Part shown: positions 14,915 to 23,026 of the stretch, piece by piece
Layout of the letters: every line of letters begins with the position of its first letter
How positions within the stretch are numbered: position 1 is the first letter of the stretch
Assembly (NCBI GenBank): GCA_002715725.1
Contig: PAZU01000007.1
Coordinates: 19,119-51,894, forward strand
Direction: 5' to 3'
Origin: Methanobacteriota archaeon
GTDB taxonomy: Archaea; Thermoplasmatota; Poseidoniia; Poseidoniales; Poseidoniaceae
Length of the DNA stretch: 32,776 nucleotides
Position numbers and translations under genes: made by a program
Notes under the pieces: model-generated
What the model saw: only the letters and a program-made list of their open reading frames with translations
What the model was told of the DNA's origin: nothing
Databases searched by the model: none

Positions 14915-16324
14915 ATGAATTCAGAGACAAGTGAATTCTTAGATGAAGTTCTAAGAAGGATACGTAGTCACTTGGATGGCTCTCAAAAGGTAATTGAACA
15001 CATACCACAATCGAGTCTTCGTAAAATAGCAGACTTGAACATTCCTTTGGAGGGCATGGGTTTGGAAAATGCACTCCGAGATATTGATCAGTTCCTAAAG
15101 TATAGCGTGAGAACAGATTCACCTGGATTCATGAATCCCCTTTGGGGGGGTTTCAATCTATCTGCTTTCGCAGGAGAAGTGATTGCAACTTTAACAAACA
15201 ATTCAATGTACACTTACGAGTTGTCGCCACTTGCTACATTGATTGAGCAAGCTTTGATACGAAGAATGTGTGATATTGTAGGATTCACTGATGGTAATGG
15301 GACTTTGACTACAGGGGGTTCTAATGGAAATATGATTGGAATGATGTGTGCAAGGCACCAAGTTGACCCGCTGGGACAGCAAAGAGGTTTCAGAGGAGAT
15401 AGCCTAGTCTGTTTCGTATCAGAGGAATCTCATTACTCCGTATTGATGGCAGCAAATGTCCTAGGACTTGGATTCGATAATGTGATTAAAGTTCCATGTG
15501 ATTCAGATGGTAGAATGCGATGTGACAAGTTGGTGGAAGAGATTGAACGTTCAAGGTTGAACAATCAGATTCCATTCTGTGTGGTCGCCACTTCAGGTAC
15601 TACAGTCAGAGGCGCATTTGATCCTGTGAAAGAAATTGCACAGATTTGCGCAGACCAAGAATTGTGGCTCCATGTAGATGCTGCATGGGGTGGCTCGTGC
15701 CTTTTCAGTGCCAAACACCGGGAATTGATTGATGGCATCGAACTTGCGGATTCGGTTTGTTGGGATTCTCACAAAATGATGGGTATTCCACTCGTTTGTT
15801 CGGCTTTCCTGATAAAGCGTCCAGAAATTTTACGAAAAATATGTTCACACGGAAATGTCGCTCACTATCTTTTCTTGGGAGATGCAGAAGACGTAGATCT
15901 TGGGCGAATTAGTCTTCAATGCGGACGACGTAATGATGCGTTGAAACTATTCCTTGCTTGGAGAGAGAAAGGAGATGCAGGTTGGGCACGAATCGTGGAA
16001 AATTATGTCGTTCTGGCTGATTACCTACAGTCGCTAGTGGAAACAAATCCGAATTTGGAGATGATGTCATCGAGAGTTTGGTCCAATGTTTGCATCAGAT
16101 ATACAGCACAAGGAATAGACCATAATTCGGTAAACAAGCAATTGAGAGAGCGATTGGTTAAATCAGGTAATTTCATGATTTCACAATCAAATATTGGTGA
16201 TGATATCATTTTACGTCCTGTTATTGCAAACCCTGCTGTAACACGGGAAACAATCGAAAACCTAGTTGATGAAATAACCAACATTGGTAACGACATTATC
16301 CGAAACATTCCCTTTTCTAGTTAA
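14915..16324 (+). CDS. Group II PLP-dependent amino acid decarboxylase
   Basis: 469 residues from the ATG at 14915; a GTG seven codons earlier is an alternative. It matches the glutamate/aspartate/cysteine-sulfinate/diaminobutyrate decarboxylase family: SPGFMNPLWGG (69-79), SMYTYELSP (97-105), TTGGSNGNM (132-140), the ring-stacking H173 in SEESHYS, D255 in HVDAAWGG and the Schiff-base K287 in WDSHKMMG. Length and motifs fit the group II family better than the shorter archaeal MfnA tyrosine/aspartate decarboxylase. It would release CO2 from an acidic or related amino acid to form an amine such as GABA, beta-alanine or hypotaurine; the substrate is not decidable here. The alkA-like gene follows 17 bases downstream. 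Confidence 0.87.
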   Translation: MNSETSEFLDEVLRRIRSHLDGSQKVIEHIPQSSLRKIADLNIPLEGMGLENALRDIDQFLKYSVRTDSPGFMNPLWGGFNLSAFAGEVIATLTNNSMYTYELSPLATLIEQALIRRMCDIVGFTDGNGTLTTGGSNGNMIGMMCARHQVDPLGQQRGFRGDSLVCFVSEESHYSVLMAANVLGLGFDNVIKVPCDSDGRMRCDKLVEEIERSRLNNQIPFCVVATSGTTVRGAFDPVKEIAQICADQELWLHVDAAWGGSCLFSAKHRELIDGIELADSVCWDSHKMMGIPLVCSAFLIKRPEILRKICSHGNVAHYLFLGDAEDVDLGRISLQCGRRNDALKLFLAWREKGDAGWARIVENYVVLADYLQSLVETNPNLEMMSSRVWSNVCIRYTAQGIDHNSVNKQLRERLVKSGNFMISQSNIGDDIILRPVIANPAVTRETIENLVDEITNIGNDIIRNIPFSS

Positions 16325-16341
16325 TCACTTGAGGTTGCGAT

Positions 16342-16953
16342 ATGCAGAAAGGTAAACCTCATTGGTGGGATGAAGCCAATAAATTTCTTCTTCAAGACGA
16401 CCTCTTGGGGCCTATTGTGAAGCAGCATCAAGGTGAATCTTTGGTAGGTAAAGGAGACTTATTTGCAACGTTTGTGAACTCAATTGTTGGCCAGCAAATT
16501 TCTGTCATCGCAGCGGATTCGATATGGAATCGTCTGAAAGAGATGGTAGGGGAAATTACTCCAAAGCAGGTAAGCAGTTTCACACATGCCGAAATTGCGG
16601 CATGTGGACTTACAAAATCTAAAGCGACATACATACTTGGTGTTGCACAAAACCCCGAAGCGTTTCTCTCTCCAAACTGGGATGAATTGACTGACTCTGA
16701 AATTCACAAACATTTTGTGAGTTTCAAGGGGATTGGCCCATGGACTGCGGAAATGCTGATGATGTTCAGTTTAATGAGGCCTGATGTGTTTAGTCTGGGC
16801 GATATCGGATTGGTAAAGGCTGTCAAAATATTGGTTCCCGAGGCTGAAACAAAAGAACAGGTTCTCGAAGTTGCGGATAGATGGAAGCCATACCGAACTG
16901 CAGCCTGTTGGTATTTGTGGCGCATGCTTGACCCAGTTCCAGTAGCATACTAA
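16342..16953 (+). CDS. DNA-3-methyladenine glycosylase II-like (AlkA, HhH-GPD family)
   Basis: 203 residues. IVGQQISVIAADSIWNRL (48-65) is the conserved start of the HhH-GPD core. The helix-hairpin-helix lies at about 126-140 (FVSFKGIGPWTAEML). The catalytic Asp is D154 in DVFSLGDIGL. The enzyme flips out and removes alkylated bases from DNA, starting base-excision repair. It lacks the N-terminal beta domain of E. coli AlkA, as do many archaeal and Mag1-like members, and has no FeS-cluster cysteines of the Nth/MutY type. A GAGGTT sequence precedes the ATG. It lies between a decarboxylase and a membrane protein gene with tight spacing, suggesting a shared transcript with no obvious functional link. 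Confidence 0.88.
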   Translation: MQKGKPHWWDEANKFLLQDDLLGPIVKQHQGESLVGKGDLFATFVNSIVGQQISVIAADSIWNRLKEMVGEITPKQVSSFTHAEIAACGLTKSKATYILGVAQNPEAFLSPNWDELTDSEIHKHFVSFKGIGPWTAEMLMMFSLMRPDVFSLGDIGLVKAVKILVPEAETKEQVLEVADRWKPYRTAACWYLWRMLDPVPVAY

Positions 16954-17234
16954 TGCGAAACTTGAATACCCCTGTCCCTGTATTACTTACCATGGAGTTT
17001 GCATACTATTCATTGGCAATTATCGCAGCCTTCGCATTCACAAGGTGGTTCACTGAGAATTTCAAATTTCATGTACGCAACAAATCGATATGGCTACATC
17101 ATTGGATTATTGCTGCAATTGTAATGGTCGTTATGCTTGCCATGAAGGTTGAATCCGAGATTGCATGGGGCATACTAACAGGTGTTGCACTAGAAGGATT
17201 AGGTCGTAAAAATTGGTCAATTCTTCGTAAATGA
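16953..17234 (+). CDS. Small membrane protein of unknown function
   Basis: 93 residues; the ATG overlaps the alkA-like stop codon by one base (TAATG). Hydrophobic segments are at about 8-32 and 47-63 (HHWIIAAIVMVVMLAM), with a third weaker one near 68-80 (IAWGILTGVALEGLG). Between them is a basic, aromatic loop (FTRWFTENFKFHVRNKSIWLHH). The composition suggests two or three membrane passes. I recognise no family. An internal ATG at codon 14 (16992) is a possible shorter start. Translational overlap with alkA supports that it is a real gene. Confidence 0.58.
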   Translation: MRNLNTPVPVLLTMEFAYYSLAIIAAFAFTRWFTENFKFHVRNKSIWLHHWIIAAIVMVVMLAMKVESEIAWGILTGVALEGLGRKNWSILRK

Positions 17235-17256
17235 ATAGCAGTGTTTCTTGCGTGAC

Positions 17257-17264
17257 AATTTAAT
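17257..17264 (+). promoter_or_regulatory. TATA-like box for gcvT
   Basis: AATTTAAT is centred 27 bases before the gcvT ATG at 17288, the spacing of an archaeal leaderless promoter. It resembles the box before the archaellin-like pair. Confidence 0.4.
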
Positions 17265-17287
17265 GCCTTATTGGCTGACACCGATTC

Positions 17288-18397
17288 ATGGCAGCACAGC
17301 CTCCTGTTCGTACCGCACTTTACGAAGAGCATCTTGCTTTAGATGCAAACATTGTTGACTTCCATGGTTTTGAATTACCCATTTGGTATTCAAACATCTC
17401 CGAAGAGCACCTAGCTTGCCGTTCAAATGCTGGTTTGTTCGATGTATCACACATGGGTTCATTCAGATTTTCCGGTAGCGGAGTCAGGAATTGGCTTGAA
17501 TCAATAGCAACTCAAAAATGCTCTTCAATTGAACCTGGAAGATGTGCTTATACCCATTTTCTAGACCATGATGGATTTTTGATCGATGACATGATTTTTG
17601 CAGTTGTTTCAGAAGAAGAGATTTTGGGAGTTCCCAATGCAAGCATGGTTCCAGTAATGTGGAAATGGTTCAACTCATTATTACCTGAAGATGGCTCAGT
17701 AACAATTGAAGATTTATCTCCACGAACTAGTATTATTGCTCTACAGGGTCCAAATGCAAGGAAATATTGCGAGGCAGTTCTCGGTAATGAGAATCATGTC
17801 GGTAGATTTAGATGGGCAAAACTCCAAGAAAATTCTCTTGGAGTGAATGGATGGATCCAAGGCACAGGATATACTGGCGAGCCAGGTTATGAGATATTCA
17901 TCTCAAATAGTGATGCTCCAACACTTTGGCGTAGTTTAGTTGAGGCGGGGGCAACTCCTGTTGGACTAGGTGCAAGAGACACTCTTCGCTTAGAGAAGGG
18001 ATATCTTTTGTCAGGTGTCGATTTTGCATCTCCCGACCTGGATGACAACACGATGTTGCACAGGGATTCTTGGGAAACCAATGTTCCATTTGGGCTGGAT
18101 ATTGAACACGAATTTATCGGACGTCATCGAGTCATTTCTCATTCACCAGATAATGCAAAGTGGTGGGGGATAAAGCAACTCGAAAGAGGACCTCTGCCTC
18201 GTGGCGGCAAGATAGTTGAAGATTTGAATGGGAATTCAATTGGTACACTGACTAGCGGGGCGCCGGCTCCTTCGCTTGATAGAACCGGAATTGGAATGGG
18301 TTACATTGCTGGCGTTTCACCTGGTGACGAGGTCATGATTGTCGCCTCACCGCGGAAGAAAGTGCGGGCAGTAGTAGTTCGCCCACCCTTTGTCTGA
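17288..18397 (+). CDS. gcvT: Glycine cleavage system T protein (aminomethyltransferase)
   Basis: 369 residues, the normal GcvT length. Recognisable elements are FHGFELPIWYSNISEEHLACR (26-45), GLFDVSHMGSFRFSG, YTHFLDHDGFLIDDMIF (88-104, containing the family's conserved acidic residues), GYTGEPGYEIF and GLGARDTLRLEKGYLLSG. The C-terminal barrel includes the late GTLTSGAPAPSL element. It transfers the methylene group from aminomethyl-GcvH to tetrahydrofolate (or an archaeal pterin) and releases ammonia. gcvPA and gcvPB lie 4.6 kb downstream on the same strand; gcvH is not in the window. A perfect hairpin follows two bases after the stop. Confidence 0.94.
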   Translation: MAAQPPVRTALYEEHLALDANIVDFHGFELPIWYSNISEEHLACRSNAGLFDVSHMGSFRFSGSGVRNWLESIATQKCSSIEPGRCAYTHFLDHDGFLIDDMIFAVVSEEEILGVPNASMVPVMWKWFNSLLPEDGSVTIEDLSPRTSIIALQGPNARKYCEAVLGNENHVGRFRWAKLQENSLGVNGWIQGTGYTGEPGYEIFISNSDAPTLWRSLVEAGATPVGLGARDTLRLEKGYLLSGVDFASPDLDDNTMLHRDSWETNVPFGLDIEHEFIGRHRVISHSPDNAKWWGIKQLERGPLPRGGKIVEDLNGNSIGTLTSGAPAPSLDRTGIGMGYIAGVSPGDEVMIVASPRKKVRAVVVRPPFV

Positions 18398-18398
18398 T

Positions 18399-18417
18399 AA
18401 CGCCCCTAAGGGGCGTT
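18399..18417 (+). terminator. Strong GC hairpin between gcvT and the surface-protein gene
   Basis: AACGCCCC-TAA-GGGGCGTT is a perfect 8-bp stem with a 3-base loop starting two bases after the gcvT stop. It looks like an intrinsic terminator stem, but only GCTTTG follows rather than a long T-run. It ends 32 bases before the next start codon and could act as a terminator, attenuator or 3'-end stabiliser. Confidence 0.5.
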
Positions 18418-18449
18418 GCTTTGATGAGGGATTACCGCTAGGGTCTGAT

Positions 18450-21400
18450 ATGCGCCGCACCTTAGCCGTCGGTATCCTTGCCTGTTTTCTACTCTCGATA
18501 GTTCCAGCAATTTCTGATTCCCCAATAATTGTGGAAAGAGATGGGGAGGCAATCGGAGACTCTAGATTAATCGATGATTCCGAGATGACACTAGAACAAA
18601 TCAATGCCCTAAATGCAGTAGGTATGGCTCGTGGAACAAATACAAATTGGTCTACAGCGGGCGGTTCTCAAAGTAACGATGAGATTTATGAAATGATTTT
18701 TGATTCACAGGGTAACATCATTATTTGCGGTACAATCTACCAAGCATCTCAATTCGGAGCAATTCAGGTTTACACTGAAGGTGAAGGAGATATTCTAATT
18801 GCCAAGTTATCAAAAGATGGTGTTTGGGAATGGGCAGTTTCAGCAGGTACTGCACTCTACTATGACGAATGCAGAGGAGTGACAATCGATTCTAATGATA
18901 ATGTGTATGGAACGGGTTACTTCCAAGGAGAAGTTAACTTTGGAAATACTACAGTTTACACAACTGGTTTCGATGGATGGATTGCACGAGTAAATGCCAC
19001 TGGTCAATGGGACTGGGCTATTAAATTCGGTGGATTCGATGTGGATGTAGGATGGGATTTAGCTGCTGACAATCATGATAACTTGTACGTTACCGGATAC
19101 TATCAGAACTTTACAGAATTTGATGCAACTCAATTGAACGATGATGCTGGATCAGAGAACCCGCGATTCTTCCTTGCATACTACAACATTAGCGCAGAAG
19201 AGTGGGATTGGGCCAAGAATTCGTATGGTGATGGAGTTTCAGTTGCTTATCAAGTAGTAGTAGAAACAAGTACAAATTCAGCTTACGTCGTTGGATATAA
19301 TACTGGTAATGAAGAATGGGGTGGAACATTCATTTCAAATCCACAATCGACTTATGCTGGATTCTTGGTTAAGTACTCAGATTCAGGAAGTTTCATTTGG
19401 GGCCAAAATACTGGAGGGACACAATGCTTTGGAACTAATTGTGGTGTTTATTTCAACAATGTCGTTATGCATCCTGATGGTGGAGTCGTAGTCGGTGGCA
19501 ACTATCTGATGAATTACAAAAAACAGAGCGGTGCATCAGTTGGAGGCCAAGGTAGTTGGGATGTTCTATTGTTGCGCTATGATGCTAATGGTACACAGTT
19601 ATGGGACTATAATGCTGGTGGAAACGGTGATGACAGAATCCAATCACTCTCTGTAAACCCTAAGGGTCAAGTCCAATTTGGTGGCTGGCACGGAGATGTG
19701 ATGAAGTTTGGTTCTAACACTCTTCAGAAGAATAGCTCAACCATTTACTTCGATGGATTCATGGCACAGGTTGACAATAACTCCGACTACCAATGGTCGA
19801 TGAGTATTGGTGGCGCCGGTAATGATACTGTAGGTGCTTTACTTGCAATGGATGATGGAACGATTGTCTCAGGAGGAGATTTCAGTGGAACCGTATGGTT
19901 TGGAGATACTCCAAGAAGTGCTACAGACCAAGATATATTCGTTTGGGTATTCCAACATGACAAGGATGATGACGGCATTACTGATTATACAGACAACTGT
20001 CTAAACACTGCGAATTCAAATCAAAGTAATTTTGACTCTGACATCAAAGGAGATGCTTGTGATACCGACGATGATAATGACGGACTCCACGATGTGCTTG
20101 ATGATTGCCAATATGGATTTATGAATTGGAACCAATCAAACACTTCTCTTGACCATGATGAAGATGGTTGCAAAGATATCGAAGAGGACAATGATGACGA
20201 TAATGACGGTATTCTAGATGGTGATGACAACTGTCCATCCGGAGTTCTAGATTGGGTTGTCGACAATTCCAGTGACCTCGATGGCGACGGATGCAGGGAT
20301 ATCGACGAAGATACTGACGACGATGGTGATTCAATATTAGATGTGGATGACAATTGTCAGTATATTGTAAATCCAATGCAAGAAGATTACGAAGATGATG
20401 GAATCGGTGACGTTTGTGATGGTGATGACGATGGTGACGGTATCGATGATATAATCGATGACTGTTACCAAGGAGCAAAAAATTGGACATCAGCGGTACA
20501 AACTGACAAAGATAGTGATGGCTGCGAAGATGAAAATTCCAATGAAGATCCAGACGACGACAATGATGGGATTTTCGACGAATACGATAATTGTCCAAGA
20601 GGAGAGGTAGGTTGGAACTCTTCGCAATCCAATGACCGTGATGGCGATGGTTGTCGAAATGACAATGAAGACAATGACAACGACAATGATAGCGTAATCA
20701 ACGAAGTGGATTTGTGTAAGAATGGAATTACAAATTGGAGAAAGAACGCAACCAATGACAACGATGGCGATGGTTGTATCGACCAGCGCGAAGATACTGA
20801 CGACGACAATGATGGTTTCTCAGACATAATCGATTTCTGTCCTCTGCAAGAAGGAACTGCAACCCAGGGTGGAATGAAGGGTTGCCCTGATTTCGATGAA
20901 GATGGTTGGGCGGATGCTGCTGATGCTTTCTTCCAAGATGAAACACAGTGGAGTGATGGTGATGCTGATGGTTACGGAGATAACCCAGCAGGAAACAACC
21001 CTGACGATTGCCCATTCTTCTTTGGCAACTCCAGTGTTGATAGAACTGGTTGTATTGATTCTGATGGCGATGGCTATTCTGACCCAGAACTAGCTTGGAG
21101 CGTTGCTCAAGGTGCTGATGCATTCGTTGACGAACCAAGTCAATGGGCTGATGCGGATGGAGACGGATACGGTGATAATTTCGAAGGAGTAAATGTTGAC
21201 TTCTGTACTAATGATGCAGGCACTTCGACAATAGACCGATTCGGTTGCCCTGACATAGATGGGGATGGATATTCAGACCCAGATGCATTCTGGGCATACG
21301 ACAAGTGGGAATCACTTGGCTATGGACCTGACTTGTTCCCAATTGATCCAACGCAATGGTTTGACACAGATAACGATGGATTTGGAGATAACTGGGGCGA

Positions 21401-21980
21401 CCCTGAGTGGAACGAATCTCGAGAAGATGAATGGCCAGGTATCTTTGTGCAGGATGCAACTTCAGCAGACATGTGTCCTTTGGTCGCACCAGATGGTCGT
21501 TTCGATGACGATGTGAATTATCCTGGGTGCTTACTAACTGAGCCGAGCGATGGTGGCCAAAGTACCGATGAGGATTCACCAGCATCTGGTGAAGATGAAG
21601 GTATGGGGACTATGACGTTAGTCGGAATCATTGGAGGTGTCGTGGTTCTAGCTTTGGTTGGAGTTATTGTTGTCATGCTCAAAAAGAAACCTCAGCCCAA
21701 AAAGCGAGGTGGTCCAAAATCTCTCACAGATTTGCCTCCTCCTGGTGCCCCGAACTCTACCCCAATGGTGGAATCTGAAGAAACTTCAGAGGAATCCAAT
21801 GAACCTCAAGATGAAGATGAAGTAGAATCAGATGGTGAAATCACCGTTGGTTCTTGGGAAGATTTACCAGGTGGTGATTACCTTGATCCTGATGAAGAAG
21901 GAACTGTTTGGTTCAGGGCTAACAACGGTGAAAATTGGTACCAAAATGCCGATGGTTCATGGACAAAGTGGCAAGATTAG
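18450..21980 (+). CDS. Large cell-surface protein: beta-propeller-like repeats, thrombospondin type 3 repeats, C-terminal membrane anchor
   Basis: 1176 residues from the ATG at 18450, where MRRTLAVGILACFLLSIVPAIS forms a signal peptide; the frame runs back to 18390 across the hairpin. Residues about 45-500 hold roughly seven repeats of about 65 residues of the SBBP/beta-propeller kind, such as GNIIICGTIYQAS, DNVYGTGYFQGEVNFGN and DNLYVTGYYQNFTEF, each with W-D-W strands. Residues 504 to about 1030 are Asp-rich thrombospondin type 3 repeats (DDDNDGI, DNC, DGDGC) that should bind many Ca ions. A membrane helix lies at about 1056-1078, followed by KKKPQPKKRGG, an acidic tail and a Trp-rich end. 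The protein would stand on the cell surface; ligand unknown. No clear TATA box lies directly upstream, so readthrough from gcvT is possible. Confidence 0.85.
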   Translation: MRRTLAVGILACFLLSIVPAISDSPIIVERDGEAIGDSRLIDDSEMTLEQINALNAVGMARGTNTNWSTAGGSQSNDEIYEMIFDSQGNIIICGTIYQASQFGAIQVYTEGEGDILIAKLSKDGVWEWAVSAGTALYYDECRGVTIDSNDNVYGTGYFQGEVNFGNTTVYTTGFDGWIARVNATGQWDWAIKFGGFDVDVGWDLAADNHDNLYVTGYYQNFTEFDATQLNDDAGSENPRFFLAYYNISAEEWDWAKNSYGDGVSVAYQVVVETSTNSAYVVGYNTGNEEWGGTFISNPQSTYAGFLVKYSDSGSFIWGQNTGGTQCFGTNCGVYFNNVVMHPDGGVVVGGNYLMNYKKQSGASVGGQGSWDVLLLRYDANGTQLWDYNAGGNGDDRIQSLSVNPKGQVQFGGWHGDVMKFGSNTLQKNSSTIYFDGFMAQVDNNSDYQWSMSIGGAGNDTVGALLAMDDGTIVSGGDFSGTVWFGDTPRSATDQDIFVWVFQHDKDDDGITDYTDNCLNTANSNQSNFDSDIKGDACDTDDDNDGLHDVLDDCQYGFMNWNQSNTSLDHDEDGCKDIEEDNDDDNDGILDGDDNCPSGVLDWVVDNSSDLDGDGCRDIDEDTDDDGDSILDVDDNCQYIVNPMQEDYEDDGIGDVCDGDDDGDGIDDIIDDCYQGAKNWTSAVQTDKDSDGCEDENSNEDPDDDNDGIFDEYDNCPRGEVGWNSSQSNDRDGDGCRNDNEDNDNDNDSVINEVDLCKNGITNWRKNATNDNDGDGCIDQREDTDDDNDGFSDIIDFCPLQEGTATQGGMKGCPDFDEDGWADAADAFFQDETQWSDGDADGYGDNPAGNNPDDCPFFFGNSSVDRTGCIDSDGDGYSDPELAWSVAQGADAFVDEPSQWADADGDGYGDNFEGVNVDFCTNDAGTSTIDRFGCPDIDGDGYSDPDAFWAYDKWESLGYGPDLFPIDPTQWFDTDNDGFGDNWGDPEWNESREDEWPGIFVQDATSADMCPLVAPDGRFDDDVNYPGCLLTEPSDGGQSTDEDSPASGEDEGMGTMTLVGIIGGVVVLALVGVIVVMLKKKPQPKKRGGPKSLTDLPPPGAPNSTPMVESEETSEESNEPQDEDEVESDGEITVGSWEDLPGGDYLDPDEEGTVWFRANNGENWYQNADGSWTKWQD
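19959..21540 (+). repeat. Thrombospondin type 3 repeat-coding region
   Basis: The DNA encodes consecutive Asp/Asn/Gly-rich units in which DDDNDG-type calcium loops alternate with DNC/DGC cysteine positions. Early units of about 45 residues each have NW or DW plus DGDGC. Later units switch to a longer form with DGYGDN, QWxDxDxDG and DRxGCPD. GAT/GAC codons dominate, producing long artefactual His-rich frames on the other strand. Confidence 0.8.
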
Positions 21981-23002
21981 TTCAGCAATTTGTTGATTAC
22001 TGCGAGGAATTCAGATTTTTCCTCTCCCTTGATATTGTCTATTTTCATATCATGCGCTTGCATGATTGCTTCAGAAATCTTTTCGATATTTCCGTATGGT
22101 GCGGTGCGTCCTAGTCCTTCACTTTCGCACAAATCACCCATCGGTGTATTTTGATTTACAACGCTTGGTCTTCCAAATGCTGCAGCATCTAACATCTTTG
22201 TAGGAATCGCTCCCGATTTTATGTTCCCGCGCTCTTCATTGTACATTGCATACATTACGCTAATCTCCTTCATCAAATCAGGCAAATCATCTTCAGTAAA
22301 GGGCCCCCTGTAATCGACTTGTGGATTATTTTTGATTACATTCTCCACCTCCATACCATCGCCGGCGAGAATAACCTTGAATCCAATTTTCTCGGATGCT
22401 TTGATCAGGTTTGTAATCGAATCGACCTCTCTAATGCGTCCAAAATACCCAACCACCTTTTCGCTTGTGGGGGGCGTAGGTATTGGGTTTCTCCTATTCA
22501 TCACACATGTTGAGTCTCTACCGTTACTTGTAACCCATTTACAAAATTCCGGGGCAGAAACAATAATTTCGTCTACACTGCGAATAATTTTTTTTGCCTG
22601 AGATAACATCCTTCCGGATGCAAATTTGTGAACTAGAGAACGACCTCGCATTAAGGGCCAAGTATGAGCCATATCGTGGATATCCAGTAACTTTGGTCCT
22701 TGGAATTTAACATTAGCAGTATCTGTATCATTCAATATCAACAAATCATGTTTGAGATTTAGATTTGAAATGAAACGCTTTTTGGAAAACCATGTGCGAA
22801 TCGGATTTGAGCGATGAACAATTCCGAGTCGATAACGAACTATTTTGTATCCCTTTCTTTCTTCGAAAACAAGGCTACTGCAATGCCGATCCCATGCGTG
22901 AATTTCTACATCATGTCCTAGTTCAGATAGCCAATGTGCGTGTCTTTCAACTCTAGGGTCTGGCGCACATGCATTGGTTACAACCATTGCAATTTTCGCC
23001 AT
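21977..23002 (-). CDS. Glycosyltransferase, GT4-like (GT-B fold)
   Basis: 341 residues from the ATG at 23002. It starts MAKIAMVVTNACAPDPRVERHAHWLSELGHDV, the typical GT4 N-terminal Rossmann strand and helix. A central segment reads KLLDIHDMAH and DEIIVSAPEFCKWV. The C-terminal donor-binding half has KVVGYFGRIREVDSITNLIKA, VILAGDGMEVENV, YRGPFTEDDLPDLM and SGAIPTKMLDAAAFGRPSVV, where the usual E-x7-E donor motif is partly altered (KMLDAAAFG). It would transfer a sugar from a nucleotide donor, in the cytosol or at the membrane. It converges with the surface-protein gene (4-base overlap of stops) and diverges from gcvPA with 24 bases between starts. The substrate is unknown; decorating surface proteins is one possibility. 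Confidence 0.8.
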   Translation of the reverse strand: MAKIAMVVTNACAPDPRVERHAHWLSELGHDVEIHAWDRHCSSLVFEERKGYKIVRYRLGIVHRSNPIRTWFSKKRFISNLNLKHDLLILNDTDTANVKFQGPKLLDIHDMAHTWPLMRGRSLVHKFASGRMLSQAKKIIRSVDEIIVSAPEFCKWVTSNGRDSTCVMNRRNPIPTPPTSEKVVGYFGRIREVDSITNLIKASEKIGFKVILAGDGMEVENVIKNNPQVDYRGPFTEDDLPDLMKEISVMYAMYNEERGNIKSGAIPTKMLDAAAFGRPSVVNQNTPMGDLCESEGLGRTAPYGNIEKISEAIMQAHDMKIDNIKGEEKSEFLAVINKLLN

Positions 23003-23011
23003 AATTATCCG

Positions 23012-23018
23012 AGGAGGT
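23012..23018 (+). promoter_or_regulatory. Canonical Shine-Dalgarno sequence of gcvPA
   Basis: AGGAGGT lies 8 bases before the ATG at 23027. It decides this start over in-frame codons further upstream and implies a leadered mRNA for gcvPA, unlike the leaderless promoters proposed elsewhere in the window. Confidence 0.7.
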
Positions 23019-23026
23019 CTCACTCA

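Noticed and set aside
20021-21138. Long Ser- or His-rich frames on the minus strand
   Set aside because: They are shadows of Asp codons in the thrombospondin type 3 repeats and have no start or promoter signals.
19959-21540. Regular DNA repetition resembling a CRISPR or tandem-repeat array
   Set aside because: The periodicity is at protein level with variable unit length and sequence, inside one open frame.
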